Of a stretch of 64,000 nt of DNA, positions 15,451 to 24,346 are shown piece by piece. The notes beneath the pieces were generated by a model that saw nothing but the letters and a program-made list of their open reading frames with translations, was not told the origin of the DNA and ran no database searches. This DNA comes from Bacteroidales bacterium (GTDB taxonomy: Bacteria > Bacteroidota > Bacteroidia > Bacteroidales > UBA932), in assembly GCA_024401925.1 (NCBI GenBank), contig JAKSKD010000004.1, positions 1 through 64,000 of the forward strand. The letters are read 5' to 3'. The position numbers and the translations under genes were made by a program. How positions within the stretch are numbered: position 1 is the first letter of the stretch; each line of letters opens with the position of its first letter.

Positions 15451-16674
15451 ATGCTCAAGAAAATCATTTATTCCATCATTTGCCTCTCAGTTTGGGCATC
15501 AGCATACGGACAGACCCCTACAGGATCCTGGCATGGGGATTTGGAAATACCCGGACGCAGTCTGACCCTTGTCTTCAACCTCGTCGAAGGCGAAAACGGT
15601 ACTGAATGCACAATGGACAGTCCTGACGAAGGAGTAAAAGGCATTCCAGCATCATTTTCCGCCGAAGGCCTGAATGTCACCTTCGAAGTCCAGAGCCTCG
15701 GCGCGAAGTTCACAGGCATCAACACCGGAAAGATGATTTCCGGAACGTTCTCGCAGAGGGGGATGAGTTTTCCTCTCGCACTGAAGTCAGGCCGGCCGGC
15801 CGTCAGCAGGCCGCAGGAACCCGGACTGCCTCTCCCTTATGAGTGCAAGGATCTGACAATCAGGAACGGAGAAATCGAATTAAGCGGGACCCTCACTCTC
15901 CCGGGCTCGAAGGATGCAGTCATCGTGATGTTGACCGGCAGCGGGGCGCAGAACAGGAACGAAGAGCTGTTCGACCACAAGCCTTTCCTTGTCATCAGCG
16001 ACCATCTGGCGAAGGAAGGAATAAGTACATTCAGATATGACGACAGGGGCACAGGTGCCTCCACAGGCGATTTCAGCACAGTCACCATCGAAAGCAACAC
16101 GGAGGATGCCCGCAGCGCCGTCCGTTATTTCAGAGACTTGGGATATAAGAAAATAGGCCTGCTCGGACATAGCGAAGGCGGTCTTCTGGCCTTTATCCTC
16201 GCATCTCAGAAAGAAGTAGATTTCGTCATAAGTTTGGCAGGACCTGCAGCAAAAGGCGAAACCATCATAATGGACCAGAATCTGACCGCCCTTAAACAGG
16301 CCGGCTATGATGACGAGCAGATTGAACAGCTGATGCCCCAGCTTCTAGGCTCGGTAAGGCAGCAGGCGGCCGCAAACCCATGGATACAAAGTTTCATCAA
16401 CTGCGAGCCCAAGGGTGCGATTGAAGCCACAACCTGCCCCGTACTTGCCCTTAACGGAAGCAAGGACGTACAGGTGCGCCCGGACCTCAACCTCAGCGTG
16501 ATAAAAGAAATACTCGGAGAAAAAGGCAATCTGACCGCAATAGAATATGAGGGGCTGAACCACCTCTTCCAGCACAGCATCGGCGAAGGAGCCACCGAGT
16601 ACAACAAGATCGAAGAAACCATTTCGACCCAAGTACTCGACGACATCACGAACTGGCTGAAGACAATCCTCTAG
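15451..16674 (+). CDS. Exported alpha/beta hydrolase
   Basis: A 407-residue secreted serine hydrolase. A signal peptide (about residues 1-20, ending YGQ) leads to a beta-rich N-terminal domain (GSWHGDLEIPG... up to about 115), then an alpha/beta hydrolase fold with the oxyanion region LTGSGAQNRNE, the nucleophile elbow GHSEGG, the acid in LNGSKDVQV and the base in GLNHLFQ. All triad residues are present. It is similar to secreted Bacteroidota hydrolases tied to peptidase S9 or acyl-esterase annotation; the substrate is unknown. It lies 18 bases after the mtnN-coupled gene and may share its mRNA. The next gene is convergent, immediately adjacent. Confidence 0.85.
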   Translation: MLKKIIYSIICLSVWASAYGQTPTGSWHGDLEIPGRSLTLVFNLVEGENGTECTMDSPDEGVKGIPASFSAEGLNVTFEVQSLGAKFTGINTGKMISGTFSQRGMSFPLALKSGRPAVSRPQEPGLPLPYECKDLTIRNGEIELSGTLTLPGSKDAVIVMLTGSGAQNRNEELFDHKPFLVISDHLAKEGISTFRYDDRGTGASTGDFSTVTIESNTEDARSAVRYFRDLGYKKIGLLGHSEGGLLAFILASQKEVDFVISLAGPAAKGETIIMDQNLTALKQAGYDDEQIEQLMPQLLGSVRQQAAANPWIQSFINCEPKGAIEATTCPVLALNGSKDVQVRPDLNLSVIKEILGEKGNLTAIEYEGLNHLFQHSIGEGATEYNKIEETISTQVLDDITNWLKTIL

Positions 16675-17241
16675 CTATTCGTTGTCATCCTTTATGATGT
16701 CCACATATCCAGGGACAGCTTTTCCAGTCGCCTTATGGATATCGCGTTGCTTTGTAGTAAGTCCGACGACTTCGTAAGAAGGAGTGATGCAGGCATAGGC
16801 ATCATCTAGTTTCATCACGGCCGACTTGCCTTTTGCAAGCACGCTGAAGTGGAAATCATAGAAAGCAATATCTTCCGCATGGGAACCGAATGATTCGGCC
16901 AGGGAATCCAGCTTCACAAGGACAGCACGGTCCTTCAGCACCTTCTCATGCTGGATGGAGGCATTCTTCGGCTTCTTCTCGCCCACATATTTGTTGTACA
17001 TGATTTCATCCTGCTCCGACTTCACTTCAAAGACCTTCTTCCTTCTGAGGAGTTCGTCATTATATGTCGACGAATCAATCTTCTCGAAGAGCTGGAACTC
17101 AACGGACACGAAATCCTCTGTAAACTGTTTCTGAAGCTCTGCTATCAGCGCTTCCTGGAACGGATCGACGACTTTTTCTTCCTTGCAGGCACATAAGGCT
17201 GCGGCAACAGCCACAAGGACCAGAACACTAAACTTTTTCAT
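16675..17241 (-). CDS. Small charged lipoprotein, unknown
   Basis: A 188-residue protein with lipoprotein signal MKKFSVLVLVAVAAALCAC (lipobox LCAC). The mature chain is rich in Lys, Glu and Asp and mostly helical, with no recognised domain. Its start is 3 bases after the ABC-F stop codon on the same strand, so it may be translated from the same mRNA. Family unknown to me. Confidence 0.75.
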   Translation of the reverse strand: MKKFSVLVLVAVAAALCACKEEKVVDPFQEALIAELQKQFTEDFVSVEFQLFEKIDSSTYNDELLRRKKVFEVKSEQDEIMYNKYVGEKKPKNASIQHEKVLKDRAVLVKLDSLAESFGSHAEDIAFYDFHFSVLAKGKSAVMKLDDAYACITPSYEVVGLTTKQRDIHKATGKAVPGYVDIIKDDNE

Positions 17242-17244
17242 ATC

Positions 17245-18972
17245 TTATTTGATTTCTGATAATTCCAACCATCTGAATTCTTTCTCATCCAGCATCCCCT
17301 TGATCTCCTCGTATCGTAGCGACACAGCCTGAATCTCCTCAAAATCCGTAGAGCCTCCTGACAGCACGACCTCTATTTCCGACTTTTCCTTTTCGAGTTC
17401 CTCTATTTCTTTTTCAAGGGATTCGAATTCCTGCTTTTCCTTATATGTCAATTTCCTAGCCCTGGGAGCCTTCTCTACGACACGGGCAGGTGGCGTTTTC
17501 GATTTGTCTTCCGACTTTTTTACCTCGGCCTCATAATCCTTGATGAAGGATCTGTATTCCGAATATCCTCCGATGAAATCCTTGACTTTTCCCTCTCCGC
17601 AGAACACCAGAAGATGGTCTACAAGCCTGTCCAGAAAATGTCTGTCGTGGGTTACGATAATCAGACTCCCCTTGAATTCGAGGAGGTACTCTTCCAGCAC
17701 ATTGAGAGTCACAATATCAAGGTCATTTGTCGGCTCATCCAATATCAGCAGATTAGGCTGGGTCATCAGTATTGTCAGCAAATACAGCCTTCTGCGCTCT
17801 CCCCCGGACAGTTTTTCAATCCTCGTGTTGAACATGTCGTGGGAAAAGAGGAACCTGTTCAGAAGATGGGTATCATTGACGGTCTCCAGCACTGTCTGCC
17901 TCTCGTCGAACTGCATCCCCGACTGATTGTAATAGCCTATTTTCAAGGATTCTCCCCTCTCAATAGTACCTGCATCCGGTTGGAGGGCTCCGGTGATCAA
18001 ATTAATGAAGGTGGACTTCCCGACCCCGTTGCGACCGACGATGCCGACACGCTCATATCTCTGGAAATTGTATGTGAAATGCGAAAGAATACACCTGTCC
18101 CCGTAGCCGAATGTGACGTCCCTGCAATTAATGATTTTCGAGCCGAGACGGGAGCCTGTGCCCATACCGGACATATCCACATTCTTCTCCACATAGACAG
18201 CCGAAGCCCTGTCCTTCAGCTCCAGGAATGCCTGTTTCCTGTATTTTGCCTTTCCTCCGCGTGCGCATGGGGTTGCGTGTATCCACTCAAGTTCCCTCCT
18301 GAGGATATTCCTGACCTTGTCAGTCTCCGCATTGTAGTTTGCAATACGTTCATCTCTTTTCGCCAGGAAATTCTCATAGTCGCCTTTGTACGTGTAAATG
18401 GAACCGTGGTCAAGTTCCATCACCGTATTGCAGACTCTGTCCAGGAAATACCTGTCGTGTGTAACCATGAACAAGGTGCATTTCGAGCGCTTCAGATAAT
18501 TCTCCAAATACTCTATTGCATCTATGTCCAGATGGTTGGTCGGCTCGTCCATAATCAGGAAATCCGAGTTGGAGGCAAGCATCTGCGCTATTGCGACACG
18601 CTTGATTTCCCCACCGGAGAGTTCCGACATTCTCTGCTCATGATTTATTCCAAGGTCTGTGAGGAATTTCTTTGCCTGGAGCTCCTGTTCGAAATCCCCT
18701 GTAAATATCTGCTGCCCGACTGTAAATTCCGGATTGAACTCATACTCCTGTTCAAGAAATGATATCCTGATCTGCTTCAGGAACAGGATGGATCCTCCGG
18801 AATCCGACTTGTCTTTTCCGGCAAGAATCCTCATCAGGGACGTCTTTCCGGTTCCATTGGGGGCGATAAGTGCAATCTTATCGCCTTCATTCACATTGAA
18901 AGCGATATTTTCAAACAGGATTTTCGGCCCGTAGGATTTCGAAATATTCTCTATCTGAAGGTACGACGGCAT
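17245..18972 (-). CDS. uup: ABC-F ATPase (Uup-like)
   Basis: A 575-residue protein with two ABC ATPase domains and no membrane segments, the ABC-F pattern of ribosome-acting factors. Domain 1 has Walker A APNGTGKTS (the usual first Gly is Ala), signature LSGGEIKRVAIAQ and Walker B LIMDEPTNHLD. Domain 2 has GRNGVGKST, LSGGERRRLYLL and LILDEPTNDLD. The C-terminus (about residues 480-575) is a charged coiled coil, as in Uup. Uup is linked to ribosome dynamics and transposon excision in E. coli. Antibiotic-resistance ABC-F proteins share the frame, so the exact subgroup is inferred. Divergent from the GH31 operon. Confidence 0.88.
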   Translation of the reverse strand: MPSYLQIENISKSYGPKILFENIAFNVNEGDKIALIAPNGTGKTSLMRILAGKDKSDSGGSILFLKQIRISFLEQEYEFNPEFTVGQQIFTGDFEQELQAKKFLTDLGINHEQRMSELSGGEIKRVAIAQMLASNSDFLIMDEPTNHLDIDAIEYLENYLKRSKCTLFMVTHDRYFLDRVCNTVMELDHGSIYTYKGDYENFLAKRDERIANYNAETDKVRNILRRELEWIHATPCARGGKAKYRKQAFLELKDRASAVYVEKNVDMSGMGTGSRLGSKIINCRDVTFGYGDRCILSHFTYNFQRYERVGIVGRNGVGKSTFINLITGALQPDAGTIERGESLKIGYYNQSGMQFDERQTVLETVNDTHLLNRFLFSHDMFNTRIEKLSGGERRRLYLLTILMTQPNLLILDEPTNDLDIVTLNVLEEYLLEFKGSLIIVTHDRHFLDRLVDHLLVFCGEGKVKDFIGGYSEYRSFIKDYEAEVKKSEDKSKTPPARVVEKAPRARKLTYKEKQEFESLEKEIEELEKEKSEIEVVLSGGSTDFEEIQAVSLRYEEIKGMLDEKEFRWLELSEIK

Positions 18973-18980
18973 ATATAATA

Positions 18981-18988
18981 CAAAGATA
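18981..18988 (-). promoter_or_regulatory. Bacteroidota -7 element for the ABC-F gene
   Basis: TATCTTTG on the minus strand, 8 bases before the ATG; nearly leaderless. Only 8 bases separate it from the divergent GH31 -7 element. Confidence 0.55.
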
Positions 18989-18996
18989 GAAATTAT

Positions 18997-19004
18997 TATA
19001 TTTG
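18997..19004 (+). promoter_or_regulatory. Bacteroidota -7 element for the GH31 operon
   Basis: TATATTTG, 29 bases before the ATG at 19034. Confidence 0.55.
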
Positions 19005-19033
19005 TAAGTTACGGAAATACATATCAACACGAC

Positions 19034-21865
19034 ATGAGTAAACGATTATTCCCCTTCGCCGCGCTGGCTTTGGTTCTCTGCAGCTGCGGCCCTGTAAAAA
19101 CGACTGCCGACGGATTCATTGTCAAGGCAGGAAACGGCGATTATGTCCGCCTTGAGGCTATCAATGAAAACATCATCCGCGTTTCATCAACTCCGGACGG
19201 AAAATTCCCTAAAAACGAATCACTGTCAGTGATTTCCCAGCCGGACTTCACAGATTTCACCGTATCCGAGAATGAAACCACTGCATCTCTCTCCACAACC
19301 AGAGTGGTTGCGACCGTCAGCAAGAAGACGGGAGCAGTACGGTTCACGGATTCTGAAGGAAATGAACTCACCGAAGAAGACAGGAGGGAATTTTCACCAA
19401 TCGAAGCGGAAGGGACATCCGGCTGGACTGTGCGCCAGGTTTTCAATTCTGATGAAGATGAAGGATTTTATGGTCTGGGACAGCATCAGGCTGACGAATG
19501 GAACTATAAGGGAAAGAATGAAGAATTATATCAGTACAACACAAAGATTTCCATCCCGTTCATAGTATCCACCAAGCGCTACGGAATCCTCTGGGACAGT
19601 TACTCGCTGTGCAGGTGGGGTGACATCAGGCCTTACGCTCAGCTCGGGGAAGTATTCAAACTCTACGATAAAGACGGTGCCGAAGGTGCACTTACCGGCA
19701 CGTATGTACCTTCCGAAATGATGAAAAATCTGAAGGGTACGGATACTCTCGTTCGCAGGGAAACCGCCATCAATCAGGAATTCCTACGCGTTCCGCAATG
19801 CGATGTTGTAATGAACGCTCCTGATTTTCCGTATATCGGGGCAAATGTTACGTTCGAGGGGGACATTGAGCCTCAGGAAAGCGGAAAATTCAATTTCCTG
19901 CTCTACTATGCTGGTTATATGAAGGTGTATTTCGACGGGGAGGAAGTGGTTCCGGAAATATGGAGGACGGCTTGGAACCCGAACAGTCATAAATTCTCAG
20001 CTGATATGGAAGCCGGAAAGAAGGTCCATATCAGGATTGACTGGAAACCGGATGGAGGGCAGTCATACTGCGCATTGAAGGTGCTCAGCCCGGTGGACCC
20101 TGAAGAGCAGGCAAAGATGTCCTGGTGGGGCGAGATGCAGAAACAGATTGACTATTATTTCATTGCGGGAGACAGCATCGATGACGTCATCAGCGGTTAC
20201 CGAACCATCACCGGCAAGTCCCAGATAATGCCGAAATGGGCTATGGGATACTGGCAAAGCCGTGAAAGGTACTCGTCACAGGAGATGCTTCTGAACACTC
20301 TTCGTGAATTCCGTGAGAAACAGGTTCCGGTGGACAATATCGTCCAGGACTGGCAGTATTGGGAACCTGACCAGTGGGGCAGCCATGAATTCGACGCCAC
20401 ACGTTACCCGGACCCGAAGGGGATGGTAGATACAGTACACGCCCTGGGGGCAAGGTTCATGATTTCCGTATGGCCGAAATTCTACACCGGCACGGAACAT
20501 TTCAACGAACTCGACAGCAAAGGATGGATATACCGGACAGCGGTCAGGGACAGCGTGATAGACTGGCTGGGATACACGCAGTCATTCTACGACGCTTATG
20601 CCGAAGGGGCAAGGGCGCTATTCTGGCAGCAGATGAAGGACCACCTCCTTCCACTCGGCGTCGATGCGTGGTGGATGGACGCTAGTGAGCCGAACATCCA
20701 CGACTGCACGGATATGGATTATCGAAAGGCTATGTGCGGCCCTACGGCTCTTGGACCCTCTACCGAATATTTCAATGCCTACGCACTTATGAACGCAGAG
20801 GCAATCTATGACGGACAGCGCAGTGTCGATCCTGATACACGCGTGTTCCTGCTTACCCGAAACGGTTTCTCAGGGCTTCAGAGATACTCTACGGCTTCGT
20901 GGAGCGGCGATATCGGAACGAGATGGGAGGATATGAAGACCCAGATCAGCGCAGGTCTGAATTTCTCCATCAGCGGCATCCCGTACTGGACCCAGGATGT
21001 TGGTGGCTTCAGCGTTGAGAACAGATATGCAGCAGCGCAGAGCCTGTTCGAGGCAACAGGAAAGGAGAATGAAGACTTGAAGGAATGGAGAGAACTCAAT
21101 GTCCGCTGGCATCAGTGGGGCATCTACAACCCGCTCTACCGCGCTCACGGCCAGTTCCCTAACCGCGAGCCTTGGAACATTGCTCCGGTAGGTCATCCTG
21201 CATACAACGCCATCGTAGCGCAGGATCATACCAGATATGGGCTCATGCCATACATCTATACGCTCGCTGCAAAGACCTGGTTCGATGACTACACCATAAT
21301 GAGGCCGCTGGTGATGGACTTCACAGACGATCCGGTAGCCCAGAACATTTCCGACGAATATATGTTCGGAGACGCGCTCCTCGTATGTCCTGTCTATGAA
21401 TACCAGGCAAGGAGCCGTCAGGTTTATCTTCCTCGCGGAGGATGGTATGACATCCACGACTCATACAGATACTATGAAGGTGGCCGTACAATGACCGCCG
21501 CAGCTCCATTCGAGTTCATCCCTGTATATGCAAAGGCCGGAGAGATCGTTGTATCAAGCGACGAAATTATCCAGAGCACTGCCCAGGTTCAGAAAGACCT
21601 CGTTGTGACAGTCTTCACAGGTGAGAACGCCGAATTCAAATACTATGAAGATGAAGGCACGAATTACAATTACGAAAAGGGCCTTTATGCATGGATACCG
21701 TTCAGCTGGGATGAAAACGGAAAGACCGTGACCCTTGGAAAACGTGAAGGTGAATTCCCGGGGATGATACAAGAGAGAAACATCACCGTCAGGATAGTCG
21801 GGCCTCAGGGACAGAAAAGCCGCACGGTAAATTACAACGGAGAGCAGCAGACAATTAATTTCTAG
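19034..21865 (+). CDS. GH31 alpha-xylosidase-like lipoprotein with PA14 insert
   Basis: A 943-residue GH31 glycosidase with a lipoprotein signal (ALVLCSC). Like characterised bacterial alpha-xylosidases from xyloglucan loci, it carries a PA14-type beta insert (about residues 245-345; SGKFNFLLYYAGYMKVYFDG) before the catalytic barrel. The nucleophile is Asp549 in WWMDASEPN and the acid/base Asp626 in SWSGDIGTRW. It would remove terminal xylose (or glucose) from oligosaccharides in the periplasm or at the surface. It leads an operon with a GH2 enzyme 11 bases downstream and a XylE-like permease. Alpha-glucosidase activity is the alternative. Confidence 0.88.
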   Translation: MSKRLFPFAALALVLCSCGPVKTTADGFIVKAGNGDYVRLEAINENIIRVSSTPDGKFPKNESLSVISQPDFTDFTVSENETTASLSTTRVVATVSKKTGAVRFTDSEGNELTEEDRREFSPIEAEGTSGWTVRQVFNSDEDEGFYGLGQHQADEWNYKGKNEELYQYNTKISIPFIVSTKRYGILWDSYSLCRWGDIRPYAQLGEVFKLYDKDGAEGALTGTYVPSEMMKNLKGTDTLVRRETAINQEFLRVPQCDVVMNAPDFPYIGANVTFEGDIEPQESGKFNFLLYYAGYMKVYFDGEEVVPEIWRTAWNPNSHKFSADMEAGKKVHIRIDWKPDGGQSYCALKVLSPVDPEEQAKMSWWGEMQKQIDYYFIAGDSIDDVISGYRTITGKSQIMPKWAMGYWQSRERYSSQEMLLNTLREFREKQVPVDNIVQDWQYWEPDQWGSHEFDATRYPDPKGMVDTVHALGARFMISVWPKFYTGTEHFNELDSKGWIYRTAVRDSVIDWLGYTQSFYDAYAEGARALFWQQMKDHLLPLGVDAWWMDASEPNIHDCTDMDYRKAMCGPTALGPSTEYFNAYALMNAEAIYDGQRSVDPDTRVFLLTRNGFSGLQRYSTASWSGDIGTRWEDMKTQISAGLNFSISGIPYWTQDVGGFSVENRYAAAQSLFEATGKENEDLKEWRELNVRWHQWGIYNPLYRAHGQFPNREPWNIAPVGHPAYNAIVAQDHTRYGLMPYIYTLAAKTWFDDYTIMRPLVMDFTDDPVAQNISDEYMFGDALLVCPVYEYQARSRQVYLPRGGWYDIHDSYRYYEGGRTMTAAAPFEFIPVYAKAGEIVVSSDEIIQSTAQVQKDLVVTVFTGENAEFKYYEDEGTNYNYEKGLYAWIPFSWDENGKTVTLGKREGEFPGMIQERNITVRIVGPQGQKSRTVNYNGEQQTINF

Positions 21866-21876
21866 AAAGCTGAATA

Positions 21877-24339
21877 ATGAAAAAGATACTGATTTTCTTG
21901 GCGGCAGCCCTGTTTTCCATCGCCTGCACCTCAAATACCGGCGGCCGGCACGTGGAAGATTTCAACTTTGACTGGAAATTCACCCTCGGAGATGACGCAG
22001 AGTATTCGGAACCGGGATTCGATGATTCAGGCTGGAGAGACCTCCACCTGCCGCACGACTGGTCCATCGAAGGTGATTTCTCCCCGGAACATCCTTCCAC
22101 ACCTTCAGGAGGCGCACTCCCCGGAGGGATTGGTTGGTACAGAAAACACTTCAAAACTCCATCGGCAGACAGAGTGTATGTTGAATTCGACGGAGTCTTC
22201 ATGAACAGCACCGTATATGTGAACGGGCAGGCTGTCGGCACTCGTCCGTACGGCTACAGTTCCTTCAGTTATGACATTACGTCCTGTCTCAACACTCCGG
22301 GAAAGCAGAATGTGATTGCTGTGAGATGTGACAATGCAGACCAGCCAAATTCAAGATGGTATGCCGGCTGCGGCATCTACAGGAATGTCAGACTAGTGAC
22401 GACAAATGCGGTCCACGTAAAATACAACGGTACCTATGTAACGACCCCGTCAGTCAGCGCCGAGGCAGCCTCAGTACACGTCGAGACTGAAATCGAAGCC
22501 CCGGAAGGAACTCAGTATTCGACGGTTTATACCATCCTGTCCCCTTCCGGAGACCAGATTGCATACAGCAGGACACCCGATCTCACCATTGAAACACCGC
22601 ATTTCTGGGACATCAGGGATCCATACCAGTACACCCTGGTCACGAAGCTGATGGATGGAGAAAAGGTCCTTGACGAATACGCCACAAGGTTCGGCGTCCG
22701 CACATTTGCCTGGGACATCGACAAGGGCTTCTTCCTCAACGGAAGGAATGTCAAACTGCTCGGAGTATGCCTGCATCATGATATGGGATGTATAGGCACT
22801 GCCGTACACCATAGAGCGCTTGAAAGGGAGCTCCAGATACTGAAAGACATGGGAGTAAATGCGATACGCACTTCACACAACCCTCCGGCTCCGGAACTTC
22901 TCACTCTTGCCGACGAAATGGGATTCCTCGTAATGGACGAGGCGTTCGACATGTGGCGCAAGCGCAAGACAGAGTTCGACTATGCACGTTTCTTCAACGA
23001 ATGGCACGAAAGGGATCTGACGGATTTTGTCAAAAGAGACAGGAACCACCCTTCAATCTTCATGTGGAGCATAGGAAATGAGGTTCCCGAGCAAGGCAGC
23101 CGACCTGACGATTCACTGGAGAACCTTTCTCCGGAAGAGGCCAACTATCTCCTCAACTTCGTGGATTCGAACAATACAGGAGACCCTAAGGAGAATGACG
23201 TCAACATACTTCTGTCCCGCAGGCTTGCAACCATAATGAGAGATCTGGACTCCACAAGAGTCATTTCAGCGGGATGCAACGGCGTTTCTCCGGACAACAA
23301 TCTGTTCGTCAGCGGAGCACTTGACGTCTATGGTTTCAACTATCATTCAGAATTTTATGACGCCACCCGGGAATGGTTCCCCGACAAGCCGCTGTTCGGT
23401 TCGGAAACCGCTTCGGCAATAAACAGCAGAGGAATCTACCACCAGCCTTCAACTAAACTCGAGGTACTTCCGGGCTGGTTCGGATTCAAGGAAACGGCTC
23501 CCCTGCCGGAAGATTTCCAGCTTACAGCCTACGACATGTGCCGCGTCCCTTGGGGTGCCACTGCCGAGGAAGGGTGGTATGCAGTACGCGAAAGGGATTT
23601 CATAGCAGGCACTTTCCTCTGGACAGGTTTCGATTACCTCGGCGAACCGACCCCGTTCCCGTGGCCTGCCAGAAGTTCATATTTCGGAGTTGTCGACCTT
23701 GCCGGTTTCCCGAAGGATTCATACTGGATGTATCAGAGCGAGTGGTCAGAAGACAAGACCGTCCTGCATGTCCTTCCTCATTGGAACTGGAATGAAGGCG
23801 ACATTATCGACATCTGGGCATACTACAACAACGCCGACGAGGTGGAACTGTTCGTGAACGGGAAATCGTTCGGAAAGAGCGCTAAGGAAGAAGAAAGACT
23901 CCATGCGCAATGGCTTTCTGTTCCATTCGAGCCCGGAAAGATTGAGGTTGTCTCCTACAGGGACGGTCAGGTCGTTGCAAGAGACAGCCGCATCACCACA
24001 GGAGAACCTGTATCAATCAGGCTGACCCCTGACAGAAACGAAATTTCAGCTGACGGTTATGACCTATCATACATAACCGTTGATGCAATAGATGCTGACG
24101 GGAATGAAGTCCCGACAGCAACTGATATGCTTCATTTCAGCGTCAAGGGTGCCGGAGAACTGTTCGGAGTCGATAACGGCAATGCCGCCGACACTCTCTC
24201 ACTCAAGGGGTCCGACAAGGCCCTGTTCAGCGGGAAAGCCCTTGCGGTGGTACGTTCCATCAAGGGAAAGAAAGGCTCTGCCGTGCTCACAGTCAATGCC
24301 TACGGCAAAGAGCATAATGTAGAAATCAACACAAAATAA
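21877..24339 (+). CDS. GH2 beta-galactosidase-like lipoprotein
   Basis: An 820-residue GH2 enzyme with a lipoprotein signal (FSIAC). The jelly-roll N-terminus includes LPHDWSIEGDF and GGIGWYRKHF; the immunoglobulin-like domain and TIM barrel follow, with acid/base Glu402 in WSIGNEVPEQ and nucleophile Glu510 in FGSETASA. C-terminal beta domains of the DUF4982 and big-like type complete it. Within this operon a beta-galactosidase that exposes xylose side chains of xyloglucan would make sense; beta-glucuronidase or beta-mannosidase activity is not excluded. Confidence 0.88.
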   Translation: MKKILIFLAAALFSIACTSNTGGRHVEDFNFDWKFTLGDDAEYSEPGFDDSGWRDLHLPHDWSIEGDFSPEHPSTPSGGALPGGIGWYRKHFKTPSADRVYVEFDGVFMNSTVYVNGQAVGTRPYGYSSFSYDITSCLNTPGKQNVIAVRCDNADQPNSRWYAGCGIYRNVRLVTTNAVHVKYNGTYVTTPSVSAEAASVHVETEIEAPEGTQYSTVYTILSPSGDQIAYSRTPDLTIETPHFWDIRDPYQYTLVTKLMDGEKVLDEYATRFGVRTFAWDIDKGFFLNGRNVKLLGVCLHHDMGCIGTAVHHRALERELQILKDMGVNAIRTSHNPPAPELLTLADEMGFLVMDEAFDMWRKRKTEFDYARFFNEWHERDLTDFVKRDRNHPSIFMWSIGNEVPEQGSRPDDSLENLSPEEANYLLNFVDSNNTGDPKENDVNILLSRRLATIMRDLDSTRVISAGCNGVSPDNNLFVSGALDVYGFNYHSEFYDATREWFPDKPLFGSETASAINSRGIYHQPSTKLEVLPGWFGFKETAPLPEDFQLTAYDMCRVPWGATAEEGWYAVRERDFIAGTFLWTGFDYLGEPTPFPWPARSSYFGVVDLAGFPKDSYWMYQSEWSEDKTVLHVLPHWNWNEGDIIDIWAYYNNADEVELFVNGKSFGKSAKEEERLHAQWLSVPFEPGKIEVVSYRDGQVVARDSRITTGEPVSIRLTPDRNEISADGYDLSYITVDAIDADGNEVPTATDMLHFSVKGAGELFGVDNGNAADTLSLKGSDKALFSGKALAVVRSIKGKKGSAVLTVNAYGKEHNVEINTK

Positions 24340-24346
24340 AATCAAT

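Noticed and set aside
17614-18762. 382-residue open frame on the plus strand
   Set aside because: It lies fully opposite the ABC-F gene, whose motifs are complete. The frame is a by-product of base composition in the real gene.
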